Of a stretch of DNA of 64,000 nt, positions 21,173 to 29,538 are shown one piece after another. Position numbers and translations under genes: made by a program. This DNA is from Rhodococcus oxybenzonivorans (GTDB lineage Bacteria > Actinomycetota > Actinomycetes > Mycobacteriales > Mycobacteriaceae). Where the stretch lies: the NCBI RefSeq assembly GCF_003130705.1, contig NZ_CP021354.1:1922001-1986000 (forward strand), given 5' to 3'. Within the stretch, counting starts at the first letter, position 1. Every line of letters begins with the position of its first letter. Under the pieces are notes generated by a model, which saw only the letters and a list, made by a program, of their open reading frames with translations, searched no databases and had not been told where the DNA came from.

Positions 21173-22437
21173 CCGGCAGCAGCACCCTCACCGGTGGCCT
21201 CACCGCCCACCTCCTTCCCTCCGGTGCCCGCCCGAGCGCTCTGGACTTTGCGGGCATCGCCGAGCCGGACATCATCTGGGAGGACGCGCGGTGGTGCCGG
21301 TTCGTCGAACGCACCGACCTGCACGACGTTCGTTATCTCGAGGTGCGGGAGGACGGACAGACCGTTGCCCTGGCTCCGCTGCTGTTCACCGCACAGCCCG
21401 GTGGCCTGCTCTTCTACGATCCGCCCCGGCTGGTGGGAACCCCGGGTGCACTGGCCGAACCGGAGCTGCTCGACGAGACTGATCGGCAGCGCTGGGCCGA
21501 GCTCAACGCAGCGCTGCCCGGCGCGCGCGAGGACCAGTATCCGTCGCTCGCGCTCGCGACGTTCGGGAACCACCACGGGGTGGCGCACGCTCCCGGCCGC
21601 ACGCACGACGAGCGCCAGGCCGTCATGGCCGTCCTGCCCGAGCTGCTTCAGCAGGCCGGCGACGAACTCGGCTGCCGCAGTGTGGCATTGCTGTATGTCG
21701 GCGAGTCAGACGCCGAGGCGGTGGACCACTGCGCCTCCCGTGCCGGATACACGGCAACATTGCTGGGCGCTGAGGGCGTGCAGGACCTGGCCGCTGACAG
21801 CTGGACGGAGTACGTGGCGGGGCTGAGCAAACGCCGGCGCGTGCGGCTCCGCAAGGAGGTCGCGGACTACGAGCGGGCGGGCATGCACACAGCGGTTCGG
21901 TGTGGGCCGGAGGCACTCGACGACGAGGTGATCGCCCTCCAGGTCGCACACCGGGCCAAGTACGGACTGCCCGGCGGCGAGGATCGGGTTCGCCGCGACT
22001 TCGACTCCGTCCGCGAGGAATTGGGTGACGCGTGTGTGGTGCTGCGCACCGAACGCGCGGATCGGCTGGTGGGTTTCGTGCTCTACCTACGCACCCGGGA
22101 CACGCTGTTCGCGCGGACCGCGGGATTCGCCGCCGATGCTCGCGGTTGCTATCTCACGCTGACGTACCACGAGACGGCAAGGTGGGCCGTGGAGCACGGC
22201 ATCCGTCACGTCCACTACGGCATGGCGGCCTACGAGGCCAAACATGCTCGCGGGTGCCGACTACGCCCCCGCTGGGGCTGGTTCTCCTTCCGCGGAGCCG
22301 GCTCCGACATCTTTTCCGAGACCCTCGCGCTGCAATCACAGAGCATCGAACGCCGGCTCGAACTGGTCGGTGCGCCCGCGGCGCCGGTCGCGTCCCGACA
22401 CCTCTCTGCCCCTACCGAACCGAAAGTGGAACGATGA
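21169..22437 (+). CDS. FemAB/BioF2-like GNAT acyltransferase
   Basis: 422 aa from the ATG overlapping the ATP-grasp stop; upstream open frame is shadow. The fold reads as a double GNAT of the peptidoglycan biosynthesis/recognition or BioF2-like type. A Lys/Arg-rich helix LSKRRRVRLRKEVADYERAG near residue 222 is followed by DRLVGFVLYLRTRDTLFARTAG and HYGMAAYEAKHARGCRLRPRWGW. Relatives transfer aminoacyl groups from tRNA (FemX type) or acyl groups from CoA. In this pathway it could add a further amino acid or acyl cap to the peptide. The donor cannot be told from the sequence. Confidence 0.72.
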   Translation: MTGSSTLTGGLTAHLLPSGARPSALDFAGIAEPDIIWEDARWCRFVERTDLHDVRYLEVREDGQTVALAPLLFTAQPGGLLFYDPPRLVGTPGALAEPELLDETDRQRWAELNAALPGAREDQYPSLALATFGNHHGVAHAPGRTHDERQAVMAVLPELLQQAGDELGCRSVALLYVGESDAEAVDHCASRAGYTATLLGAEGVQDLAADSWTEYVAGLSKRRRVRLRKEVADYERAGMHTAVRCGPEALDDEVIALQVAHRAKYGLPGGEDRVRRDFDSVREELGDACVVLRTERADRLVGFVLYLRTRDTLFARTAGFAADARGCYLTLTYHETARWAVEHGIRHVHYGMAAYEAKHARGCRLRPRWGWFSFRGAGSDIFSETLALQSQSIERRLELVGAPAAPVASRHLSAPTEPKVER

Positions 22438-23354
22438 AACTGACCCCGACCAGCACTGTATGGATGGACGGCGAGTTCGTCGCGTGGGACGAGGCCCAGG
22501 TCCACGTGCTGACGCCGAGCCTGCACTACGGGTGGGGCGTCTACGAGGGCATCCGTGCCTATGACACGGAGAGCGGCCCCGCGGTGTTCCGGCTTCGCGA
22601 TCACCTACGACGGCTCCACGACTCGGCCCGGGTGTATTTGATGGACCCGGGATGGTCGGTGGATGAGCTCACCGAGGCCTCCCTCGAGTTGCTTCGCCGC
22701 ACCGGCCTGGACTCCGGCTATCTGCGCCCGATCGTCTACCTCGGCTACGGCTCGATGGGCGTCGCCCCAGCGTTGGACAGCACCCGGGTCGCGATCGCGG
22801 CCTGGCCCTGGGGTTCCTACCTCGGCGAGTCCGCGGAACAGGACGGCTGTCGCCTGATGGTCAGCAGTTGGCAGCGCAACGGCATCCACGCCGTTCCGCC
22901 GCTTGCCAAAGCGACTGGAGCCTACGTCAATTCGGCACTGGCAAAGGTGGGCGCGCTGCGCGCCGGTTACGACGACGCGCTGATGCTCACCGCCACCGGT
23001 CACGTGGCCGAGGCGTCCGCGGCGAACATCTTCGCCGTCCGCGACGAGGTACTGATTACGCCGCCGATCAGCGACAACATCCTGCCCGGCCTCACCAGGG
23101 ACACCGTGATCACCCTCGCCCGGGATCTGGGGCTCACTGTGAAGGAGCAGAGCCTGACCCGCAGCGAACTCTACGTCGCCGACGAAGCGTTCCTCACCGG
23201 CACTGCTGCCGAGATCGTCCCGGTGGCGTCGGTCGACGACCGCCCGCTCGCCGCAGGTGGTTGCGGTCCGATCACCAAGCAGCTGCGCGACGTCTTCCAC
23301 GACGTGGTGCGTGGGCGCGTGCCCACCTACCGACACTGGCTGGAGTTCGCATGA
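22434..23354 (+). CDS. Class IV (branched-chain-type) aminotransferase
   Basis: 306 aa, the size of bacterial fold-type IV transaminases. PLP lysine: Lys159 in PPLAKATGAYVNSALA. PLP-binding Glu193 lies in GHVAEASAANIF, and the N-terminal HYGWGVYEGIRAY is typical of IlvE. It interconverts 2-oxo acids with amino acids, usually branched or hydrophobic ones. As a cluster copy linked by ATGA overlaps to both neighbours, it probably supplies an unusual amino acid or removes one amine for the Ldh2-type reductase to act on, rather than serving general branched-chain synthesis. I therefore give no ilvE symbol. Confidence 0.88.
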   Translation: MKLTPTSTVWMDGEFVAWDEAQVHVLTPSLHYGWGVYEGIRAYDTESGPAVFRLRDHLRRLHDSARVYLMDPGWSVDELTEASLELLRRTGLDSGYLRPIVYLGYGSMGVAPALDSTRVAIAAWPWGSYLGESAEQDGCRLMVSSWQRNGIHAVPPLAKATGAYVNSALAKVGALRAGYDDALMLTATGHVAEASAANIFAVRDEVLITPPISDNILPGLTRDTVITLARDLGLTVKEQSLTRSELYVADEAFLTGTAAEIVPVASVDDRPLAAGGCGPITKQLRDVFHDVVRGRVPTYRHWLEFA

Positions 23355-24100
23355 ACACACGTTCCCTGCTCTCGACCACCGATCAGGTCACCGACGCCTG
23401 GGCCGGTAGTGGCCTCGGGATCCTGGAAGGCTTGGTCGCCGAGTTCGCCAGCGGGACAGGCCTACCCGACGACACGCCCACCGCTGTCGCTCGACGGGAG
23501 GAGGTCGCCGACCGGGTGGTAACGGTGCTGGGTGCGCGGGCATGGCACGCGCTGCCGGAGGCGTCCCACGGTCGAGCACGCCGCGCGGCACGGCGCGCCG
23601 TCGCGTACTCGCTCGCCGCGGATGTCGCTTCCGCCGGCGGGCCCACCGGTGCGAGGGGCGACTGCTGGGTGCTCACCGTCCACGCACTGGAACTGCTCAC
23701 GGTGGCGGCGCATTTCGACGCCGTCACCGACCGGACCCGCGAGCTGCTCGGACCGACGCCCGCAGGACGGTTGCTCGCCGCCTGGCAGATGGTGAACGAC
23801 GGCCTCGCCGTCGTGGCTACCACACGCCACGAATGGGTCGGGGCAGATCCCGCGACCGTGGCTGCCGCGGGATGGGTGCTGGTGGACCGGATGAGCCGAC
23901 TACTGATCGCCGCCGCTCTGATCGCGCAGGCCAAATCCACCGTATTGCCCGCTCCGACGGTCGATCTGCTCGTCAACGCGGCACGCCGGTATGCCTGGAA
24001 TCATGTGCGCGGCCCTGCGCCCGAGGCCGCCACCGCCACCCACGTGCACCGTTCGGCAGATCTCGTCCGAGCGTTCGCGACCCGAGGAATCCTCCCGTGA
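23351..24100 (+). CDS. Unknown protein of the biosynthetic cluster
   Basis: 249 aa from the overlapping ATG; I do not recognise the family. It is almost entirely alpha-helical by composition (Ala/Arg/Val/Leu-rich), with no signal peptide, no clear membrane span, and no obvious nucleotide-, metal- or cofactor-binding motif. A few His residues lie near the C-terminus (ATHVHRS), and CWVLTVHALELLTVAAHFDAV is the most hydrophobic segment. The start overlaps the aminotransferase stop and its own stop overlaps the exporter start, so it is made in step with the pathway. It could be a carrier-like chaperone, a helical-bundle enzyme or an immunity factor. Confidence 0.75.
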   Translation: MNTRSLLSTTDQVTDAWAGSGLGILEGLVAEFASGTGLPDDTPTAVARREEVADRVVTVLGARAWHALPEASHGRARRAARRAVAYSLAADVASAGGPTGARGDCWVLTVHALELLTVAAHFDAVTDRTRELLGPTPAGRLLAAWQMVNDGLAVVATTRHEWVGADPATVAAAGWVLVDRMSRLLIAAALIAQAKSTVLPAPTVDLLVNAARRYAWNHVRGPAPEAATATHVHRSADLVRAFATRGILP

Positions 24101-25404
24101 CCCCGGGCCTACGGCGACTCGGTGGTGTACTTCTTCCCGGCAGTCCCGCGGGTCGCACGCTGGCCGTCGGTGCCGGAATCGACTCGCTCGGTACCGGCAT
24201 GTTCTTCGCGTCCTTCGCCCTGTACTTCATCGGCGTCGTCGGCCTCAGCGCCAATCAGATCGCCCTTGCGACCACCATGGCGGGTGCGCTCGCCCTGCTC
24301 GCCCCGGTGCCCTTGGGCCGGCTTGCCGACCGGGTGGGTCCGGCGCGGTTCTACGTCGCCCTGCTGGTGGTGCGCGGCCTCGGCTACGGCTGCTTTGCGC
24401 TTGTCTCCGACTTCACTGCCTACCTACTGCTCACCGTGGTGCTCACCGCCGCCGACCGGTCGAGTAGTCCGATCCAGCAAGCCGTCATCACAGCCGTGAT
24501 CGGCGGTCACGACCGCACCCGGACGATGGCCACCATCCGCGCTATCCGAAATGTGGGACTGACCGTCGGGTTCCTTCTGGCAGGCATCGTCTTCGCGACG
24601 GGCGCGCAGGCGGCCTTCACGGCGCTGTTCGTGGGAAACGGGATTTCCTTTCTCGCCGTCGCGGTGGCCGTGCGACTCGTCCTGCGCAGGACGGGAACGG
24701 TAGTGGAGCGTAGGCCTTCTCGCACCGACGGGGATCCGGCCGCGGCTGCCGTGCGCTCACCGCTGCGCGACCGGTGGTTCATGGTGTTCACCGTCGGGAA
24801 CGGCGTGCTGGCGCTGTACGACACTCTGCTGATCGTTCTGCTGCCGATCTGGATTCTCGAGTACACCACGGTGCCGATTGTGTGGGTGCCGGTGTTCATG
24901 GCCGTCAATACCGTCCTGACCGTGGTGCTGCAGGTGTATGTGGCCCGATTCGCCCGCGGTACGGCCGCGGCCACTCGACTCTTGAGCGCGACCGGAGCCC
25001 TGATGGCGATCTGCTGTGGATTGCTCGCTCTGGGACACCTGGCCGCGACCGCTACCGCGGTGGTCGCCGTTCTGCTCGCGGTCGTGGTGCTATCCGTTGC
25101 CGAGAACGTCCACTCGGTGGCGGCGTGGGAGTTGTCGGCGGAACTGTCGCCGCAGGCTGCCGTCGCCCGCTATCTCGGCGCGTTCAGCCTCGGAATGACC
25201 GGCCAGAAGGTGGTCGGCCCCACCCTCCTCGTCGTCGCCCTGCTGCCGACTGGGCTGATCGCTTGGCCCGTCCTGGCCGGCACGTTCGGTGCCGCAGCGC
25301 TTCTCTCGCAGACGGCGGCGCGTCGCTGCCACGCCGAACGCGCACGCGCACAAACATTTTCGGACGAGCAGCTACCGGTGTCCCCACTCCAGAAAACACG
25401 GTGA
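24097..25404 (+). CDS. MFS transporter, probable exporter of the cluster product
   Basis: 435 aa from the GTG in GTGA. There are about 12 hydrophobic segments, with the MFS motif A-like loop PLGRLADRVGPARFY between TM2 and TM3 and the RxxR-rich central loop (RTGTVVERRPSRTDG). It belongs to the drug-efflux half of the superfamily by overall pattern. Position inside the overlapping operon supports export of the final peptide, which may also give self-resistance. The C-terminus is a ~30-residue cytosolic tail. The next gene follows after 4 bp. Confidence 0.88.
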   Translation: MTPGLRRLGGVLLPGSPAGRTLAVGAGIDSLGTGMFFASFALYFIGVVGLSANQIALATTMAGALALLAPVPLGRLADRVGPARFYVALLVVRGLGYGCFALVSDFTAYLLLTVVLTAADRSSSPIQQAVITAVIGGHDRTRTMATIRAIRNVGLTVGFLLAGIVFATGAQAAFTALFVGNGISFLAVAVAVRLVLRRTGTVVERRPSRTDGDPAAAAVRSPLRDRWFMVFTVGNGVLALYDTLLIVLLPIWILEYTTVPIVWVPVFMAVNTVLTVVLQVYVARFARGTAAATRLLSATGALMAICCGLLALGHLAATATAVVAVLLAVVVLSVAENVHSVAAWELSAELSPQAAVARYLGAFSLGMTGQKVVGPTLLVVALLPTGLIAWPVLAGTFGAAALLSQTAARRCHAERARAQTFSDEQLPVSPLQKTR

Positions 25405-25408
25405 AAAC

Positions 25409-26665
25409 ATGACCGAACACGTCTTGGTCGTCGGCAGCGGCCGCGACCTTCCGAGCCGGATCCGCAGGGCCCTGCCCGGCACGCAGACCTCCGTGATCTG
25501 TCGTCTCGACTTCGTTGCCAAGCTCCGGCAGCTGACCGAGCACACCCGGGTGATCGCCGTGCGGCACGACGCCCCGGACGAGGAATGGATAGCACTGGCC
25601 AGGGCGGCGCACGCCCGGCATCCGTTCACCCGCATCGCGACGTTCGGTGAACGCGATCAGGACCGCTGCGCCGCGATCGGCGAGGCGCTAGGCCTGTCCA
25701 CCCACTCGCGGCGCACTGTCGCGATGATCCACGACAAGAACGCCATGCGCGTGCAGCTTCGGGAGTCGGGCATGGACTCCACGGCCTCCGCCATCGTCGC
25801 CGACGTGGACGCACTGCACACGTTCGTGGGGCAACATGGCCTGCCCTGTGTCGTGAAACCGGTCTCCGGCGCGGGCAGCGCGGGGGTGGCCGTGGTTCGG
25901 GAGGACGCCGCGCTCGCGGCGGCATTCGAGCGCGCGGGAGGCAGCTTCGACGGCCTCCCGAACAGCGGCGTGCTGGTGGAGCAATTCCACGAGGGACCGC
26001 AATTCAGTGTCGAGGCGTTTTCGGAAAGCAGTGAACACCAGGTCGTCGCCATTACGCGCAAATTCTCCGACCCGGCCACCTTCGTCGAACTCGGCCACGT
26101 AGCACCGGCCGAACTTTCGGCGGCCGAGGAAGAGCAGGTGCACACCTATGTGGAACGGCTGCTCGACGCACTCGGAGTCGAATTCGGGGCCACGCACACC
26201 GAGATCGTCCTCGGATCCCAGGGCCCGAAGGTGATCGAGACCCACGTGCGAATGGGAGGCGACGAAATACCTGCTCTCGCCTTCGACGCCACCGGCGTCG
26301 ACCTCGCCGGCTGTGTCGTGCGCCAAACGGTAGGGGAAAAGGTTCTTTCGGGAATTCGGGCGGTTCTCGCCGAGGAGCGGCCCGGTCGCTGTTCCGCGAT
26401 CTGGTTCGCGGCCGCCCCGGTGGCAGGAGTGCTCACAGAGGTCGGCGGCCTCGACGACGCCCGGAACGTCGACGGTGTGACCGAGGTGCAGTTGCTGGTT
26501 CGACCGGGGAGCAAGGTCGACGTCCTGGAGTCGTCGGACTCGCGGGTGGCCTACGCACGGGCCCTCGGAGACACGGCCGAGCAGGCGCTCGTCGCCGCTC
26601 GCGAAGCTGTCGGCTGCCTCGAATTCCAGGTGCGGGTGGCGGCAGCGGACGTGGTGTCGGTGTGA
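25409..26665 (+). CDS. ATP-grasp amino acid ligase (second of two)
   Basis: 418 aa from the ATG at 25409; the ribosome-binding site is weak, consistent with coupling to the exporter gene 4 bp upstream. ATP-grasp signatures: DKNAMRVQLRESG near residue 110, CVVKPVSGAGSAGVAVVRE, LVEQFHEGPQFSVEAFSES, and IETHVRMGGDEIPALAFDATGVDL as the Mg/ATP loop. This pattern is typical of BacD/carnosine-synthase-like L-amino acid ligases. It differs substantially from the first ATP-grasp protein of the cluster, so the two probably form different bonds. It is the last cluster gene before the separately controlled SDR gene. Confidence 0.84.
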   Translation: MTEHVLVVGSGRDLPSRIRRALPGTQTSVICRLDFVAKLRQLTEHTRVIAVRHDAPDEEWIALARAAHARHPFTRIATFGERDQDRCAAIGEALGLSTHSRRTVAMIHDKNAMRVQLRESGMDSTASAIVADVDALHTFVGQHGLPCVVKPVSGAGSAGVAVVREDAALAAAFERAGGSFDGLPNSGVLVEQFHEGPQFSVEAFSESSEHQVVAITRKFSDPATFVELGHVAPAELSAAEEEQVHTYVERLLDALGVEFGATHTEIVLGSQGPKVIETHVRMGGDEIPALAFDATGVDLAGCVVRQTVGEKVLSGIRAVLAEERPGRCSAIWFAAAPVAGVLTEVGGLDDARNVDGVTEVQLLVRPGSKVDVLESSDSRVAYARALGDTAEQALVAAREAVGCLEFQVRVAAADVVSV

Positions 26666-26717
26666 CGTGGGGTCGGACGCGAGGAGTGCGAGCGACCTCG
26701 TCGCGGGTTGCGACTGA

Positions 26718-26758
26718 AAACCGATCGGTTTAGGGTGTGGAGGTAAACCGATCGGTTT
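26718..26758. promoter_or_regulatory. Two perfect 14-bp TetR-type operators
   Basis: The palindrome AAACCGATCGGTTT occurs twice without mismatch, at 26718-26731 and 26745-26758, with centres 27 bp apart, just upstream of the SDR start (26777). Sites of this size, symmetry and spacing are typical of TetR-family operators in actinobacteria and would let one or two dimers block the SDR promoter. No TetR gene lies beside them, so the regulator must be encoded elsewhere. Confidence 0.8.
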
Positions 26759-26776
26759 CTAGAGTCAGGGAGTCCA

Positions 26777-27595
26777 ATGATGGCGTCAACTCAGCAGGTG
26801 GCCCTCGTAACGGGTGCGTCATCCGGTATCGGGCGAGAAACGGCGCTCGCGCTGGTCAAGGCCGGTTTCACAGTTGTCGGTACCAGCCGCGACGCCTCGC
26901 GAAGCACCCCGCTCGACGGTGTGACGTTCTTCGACCTGGACGTGACCGAGGAAGCATCGGTCAGCGCCTTGGTCGAGCAGGTGATCGGACGGTTCGGGCG
27001 GATCGACGTCCTGGTCAACAATGCCGGCATCGGTTTGATGGGCGCGGCCGAGGAAAACTCCGTTGCGCAGGTGCGGGGCGTCTTCGATATCAATGTCTTC
27101 GGCGTGATGCGTATGACGAAAGCGGTGCTGCCGCACATGCGAGCGCTGGGGCGTGGGCGAATCATCAACCTCTCGTCGGTCTACGGGCTGATCCCGGGGC
27201 CGTACTTGGCGGCCTACGTCGCGTCGAAGCATGCGGTCGAGGGCTACTCCGAGTCGGTGGACCATGAGGTCCGTGAACACGGCGTGCGGGTCCTCCTGGT
27301 CGAACCCGGTGGTACGAACACCGGGTTCGAGGCGAACAGTACTCGGCCCGATTCGCCGCTGCGGGTCTACGACAAGCAGCGCCGGATTGCCGAGCAGGTG
27401 CTCGCGGCGGCGGTCGAAGGCGGCGACACCCCCGCCACCGTGGCCCGCGCGGTCGTAGCGGCGGCAACGGATTCGAAGCCGAAGCAGCGGTATACCAGCG
27501 GCCCGCTGGCCTCGCGTGTCAGCATGTTGCGCCGATTCGCTCCCGTCCGGATCTTCGACGGCCAAATGCGCAAGTCTCACCGATTGGCCAACTGA
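26777..27595 (+). CDS. Short-chain dehydrogenase/reductase
   Basis: 272 aa (271 if the second ATG is used). It is a classical SDR with the Rossmann motif TGASSGIGRETALAL near residue 13, NNAGIGLMGA, the catalytic Ser in NLSSVYG, and Tyr/Lys in AAYVASKHA. It is followed by EPGGTNTGFEAN. NAD(P)-dependent oxidation or reduction of a carbonyl/alcohol is expected. It is preceded by two perfect palindromic operators and its own ribosome-binding site (AGGGAG), so it is regulated separately from the biosynthetic cluster that ends 111 bp upstream. Such TetR-controlled SDRs often respond to lipophilic or xenobiotic compounds. Confidence 0.9.
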   Translation: MMASTQQVALVTGASSGIGRETALALVKAGFTVVGTSRDASRSTPLDGVTFFDLDVTEEASVSALVEQVIGRFGRIDVLVNNAGIGLMGAAEENSVAQVRGVFDINVFGVMRMTKAVLPHMRALGRGRIINLSSVYGLIPGPYLAAYVASKHAVEGYSESVDHEVREHGVRVLLVEPGGTNTGFEANSTRPDSPLRVYDKQRRIAEQVLAAAVEGGDTPATVARAVVAAATDSKPKQRYTSGPLASRVSMLRRFAPVRIFDGQMRKSHRLAN

Positions 27596-27897
27596 CGCCT
27601 GCTCGACTCCACTGGGAATCTCAGCCTCAGGAGCAACTGATGCGACAGTCGCGATCCGCGTCGCCTTGTCTCGCGGGAGCTACTTGGAGGCCGCTAGTTC
27701 CTCGGCGATTTCAATGTCGATTTCCTGCTCGGTCATCTCTCCGAACAGGTGATTGGTGAACATTTCTCGACTCGATCCCGTGGTGGTGGTGCGGTCACTG
27801 GAGGCTCCAGCAGCGGCTCTACAAGATGTATCGACGCAGAGTGCGCTGGTGTTTCACCCAGCTCCGAATTTTTTCAAGTGTCTGCTTCAGACCCGGC
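27596..27897. other. Gene-free stretch
   Basis: About 300 bp between the SDR gene and a small reverse-strand gene. I see no convincing gene, structured RNA, repeat or strong hairpin here. The short open frames lack ribosome-binding sites and actinobacterial third-position GC bias. Confidence 0.5.
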
Positions 27898-28116
27898 TCA
27901 CTCGCGCATTCCGTCGGCAAGCTCCAGGACGCGCCCGACGTATCGGCTCATGAACGTGTTGAACGCCAGTTGTGACAGTTCGGGGCATCCGGCCTTGCGG
28001 AAGAAGTGCTCCAAACCGACGAGTTCGGTGCCGATACAGACTCGTTGGTCGTCGAGGTCGGCGAGCCGGCGTACGAGGCGCTCGAGTTCGTCGGCCTTGC
28101 TCATCACTTCGTCCAT
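27898..28116 (-). CDS. Small hypothetical helical protein
   Basis: 72 aa with GAGGTGAAG about 5 nt before the ATG. The sequence is helical and charged, with a heptad-like run (SKADELERLVRRLADLDDQRV) at residues 6-26 that suggests a coiled coil or dimerising helix. It contains one Cys. It has no known family and stands alone between the SDR and DUF1707 genes. The good ribosome-binding site and coding-like composition are the only support. Confidence 0.5.
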   Translation of the reverse strand: MDEVMSKADELERLVRRLADLDDQRVCIGTELVGLEHFFRKAGCPELSQLAFNTFMSRYVGRVLELADGMRE

Positions 28117-28285
28117 CGGACTTCACCTCGTACTCGATGCGATGGTGGTTTCTCGGTAGGGCAGGCGCGTCAGATGGGGGTCTTTCCGCGTCGCGTCTCC
28201 GAGTCTACCAGTTATTCGAACGTGTGTGCGAATAGCTGGCCTGCATGCGAACGAGGTCTTCGGCGCTGCGGCGTCGAGGTGGTGT

Positions 28286-28762
28286 TCAGTTGTGGGCCGC
28301 GGCGCTCAATCGGTTATTGCACCGCACGGTTCCCGTGATCTCGCTGCGCGTGCCTTCGCGACGGAGCAGCGTTCGGCTCAGTAGTACCAAGCCCCAGGGG
28401 CCGATCACCCAGACCGGCCAGAAGTAGATCATGACGCCGGTGGCGAGCGAGATGATGCCCCAGATCGCGATGTTGAGGCTTCCGGCGGTGAGCCAGGCAA
28501 GCCACTCGATGCGTTGGTGGCTCGGAAGACGCCGGCGTGCAGGATGGGTTGATCGGATCTCGCGCGGGGCAGGTGCGGGGGCGGCCGGAAGGTCGCGCAG
28601 CATCTTACGTACCTGTGCTTGAGTGACCGACCGATACACCTGCGCCACCCGTTGGTCGAACTCGTCGATGGTGAGTCGCCCAGCGGTGAGATGTCGGCCG
28701 AGTTCGTCGACGACCTGCTCGCGTTCGGAATCGGATATCCGGATGTTGTCCGCGTACTCCAT
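28286..28762 (-). CDS. DUF1707/2TM domain membrane protein
   Basis: 158 aa from the ATG at 28762, which has GAGGAGGG just upstream. Residues 5-55 match the DUF1707 module (NIRISDSEREQVVDELGRHL, then LTIDEFDQRVAQVYR), a SHOCT-like domain frequent in actinobacteria. The C-terminal half has a basic linker and two hydrophobic segments (WLAWLTAGSLNIAIWGIISL and IYFWPVWVIGPWGLVLL). It is divergent from the PadR gene, with 103 bp containing a perfect palindrome between them, so its expression is probably controlled by that regulator. Function is unknown; membrane-stress roles have been proposed for relatives. Confidence 0.85.
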   Translation of the reverse strand: MEYADNIRISDSEREQVVDELGRHLTAGRLTIDEFDQRVAQVYRSVTQAQVRKMLRDLPAAPAPAPREIRSTHPARRRLPSHQRIEWLAWLTAGSLNIAIWGIISLATGVMIYFWPVWVIGPWGLVLLSRTLLRREGTRSEITGTVRCNNRLSAAAHN

Positions 28763-28780
28763 CGGACCCTCCTCGGCGGT

Positions 28781-28838
28781 GACATTCCACTGTGGAATGT
28801 CGCTGTCTTCTATGATCGATATGACACAGTGGAATGTC
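28781..28838. promoter_or_regulatory. PadR-type operator region
   Basis: A perfect 21-bp palindrome spans 28781-28801 (GACATTCCA, centre CTG, TGGAATGTC). A second copy of the right arm, CAGTGGAATGTC, lies at 28827-28838 with an imperfect left arm. Sites with outer ATGT/ACAT-like halves are typical of PadR dimers. The pair sits between the divergent DUF1707 (28762) and PadR (28866) starts and should repress both genes. Confidence 0.75.
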
Positions 28839-28865
28839 AACCCCTCACTTACAAAGGACGATGCC

Positions 28866-29399
28866 ATGGCCGAACGCCCCCTCAATGCCACCGCGGCGTC
28901 GCTTCTCGGGTTCCTGCACGAAGGCTCGAAGACGGGGTGGGACCTGGTGGTGACTGCCCAGGAACGCATCGGCAAGTTCTGGTCGATCACGACCAGTCAG
29001 GTGTATCGGGAGCTTGCGGCGATGGAGCGCGCCGGGTTGATCGAGGCGGGGGAGCGGGGCACCCGCGAGCGCAAGCCCTACACCCTGACCGATCAGGGTC
29101 GGCGGGCGTTTGCGGACTGGATCGAACGCGACCCCGCAGCGGAGAACATTCGCTATCCATTGCTGCTCACCGTCGCGTTCGGCGCGCATCTTCCGCCCGA
29201 GCGGTTGGCCGCGATGCTGGACTCCCACCGCACCGCACACGAGCATCAGCTCGCCGAGTACGAGCGCGAGGCCGAAGTGCACGGCTCCAACCAATATGCC
29301 TTGGCGACACTGGACTTCGGGATCGTGTACGAGCGTGCCGTCCTGGAGTGGTTCGATCGCGTCGGCAAGCGGCTGGGGCGCAGCAAGCGAAGCCGCTGA
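28866..29399 (+). CDS. PadR family transcriptional regulator
   Basis: 177 aa from the ATG at 28866, chosen because AAAGGA lies about 7 nt upstream. An ATG at 28821 would begin inside the operator and is rejected. The N-terminal winged helix-turn-helix contains ATAASLLGFLHEGSKTGWDL and SQVYRELAAMERAGLIEAGERG, and the C-terminal ~90 residues form the Vir-like dimerisation helices of longer PadR members. The operator pair in its upstream region suggests autoregulation and control of the divergent DUF1707 gene. Confidence 0.9.
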   Translation: MAERPLNATAASLLGFLHEGSKTGWDLVVTAQERIGKFWSITTSQVYRELAAMERAGLIEAGERGTRERKPYTLTDQGRRAFADWIERDPAAENIRYPLLLTVAFGAHLPPERLAAMLDSHRTAHEHQLAEYEREAEVHGSNQYALATLDFGIVYERAVLEWFDRVGKRLGRSKRSR

Positions 29400-29409
29400 G
29401 CGCGGCTAG

Positions 29410-29428
29410 CTCACCCGCTGTGGGTGAG
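29410..29428. terminator. Short hairpin after the PadR gene
   Basis: CTCACCC-gctgt-GGGTGAG forms a 7-bp stem beginning 11 bp after the PadR stop codon (29399). It is placed well for termination, but no U-tract follows. Confidence 0.5.
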
Positions 29429-29538
29429 GCGCCGGCAGGCTGAGTCCGGGCACGCTGAGGTCGGGCAGTGCTGTGTACTCCGGGCCCAGCAGAGGACCCG
29501 GGAGCCTTCCGACGACACGGAAGAGGTAGTGAGTAGTC

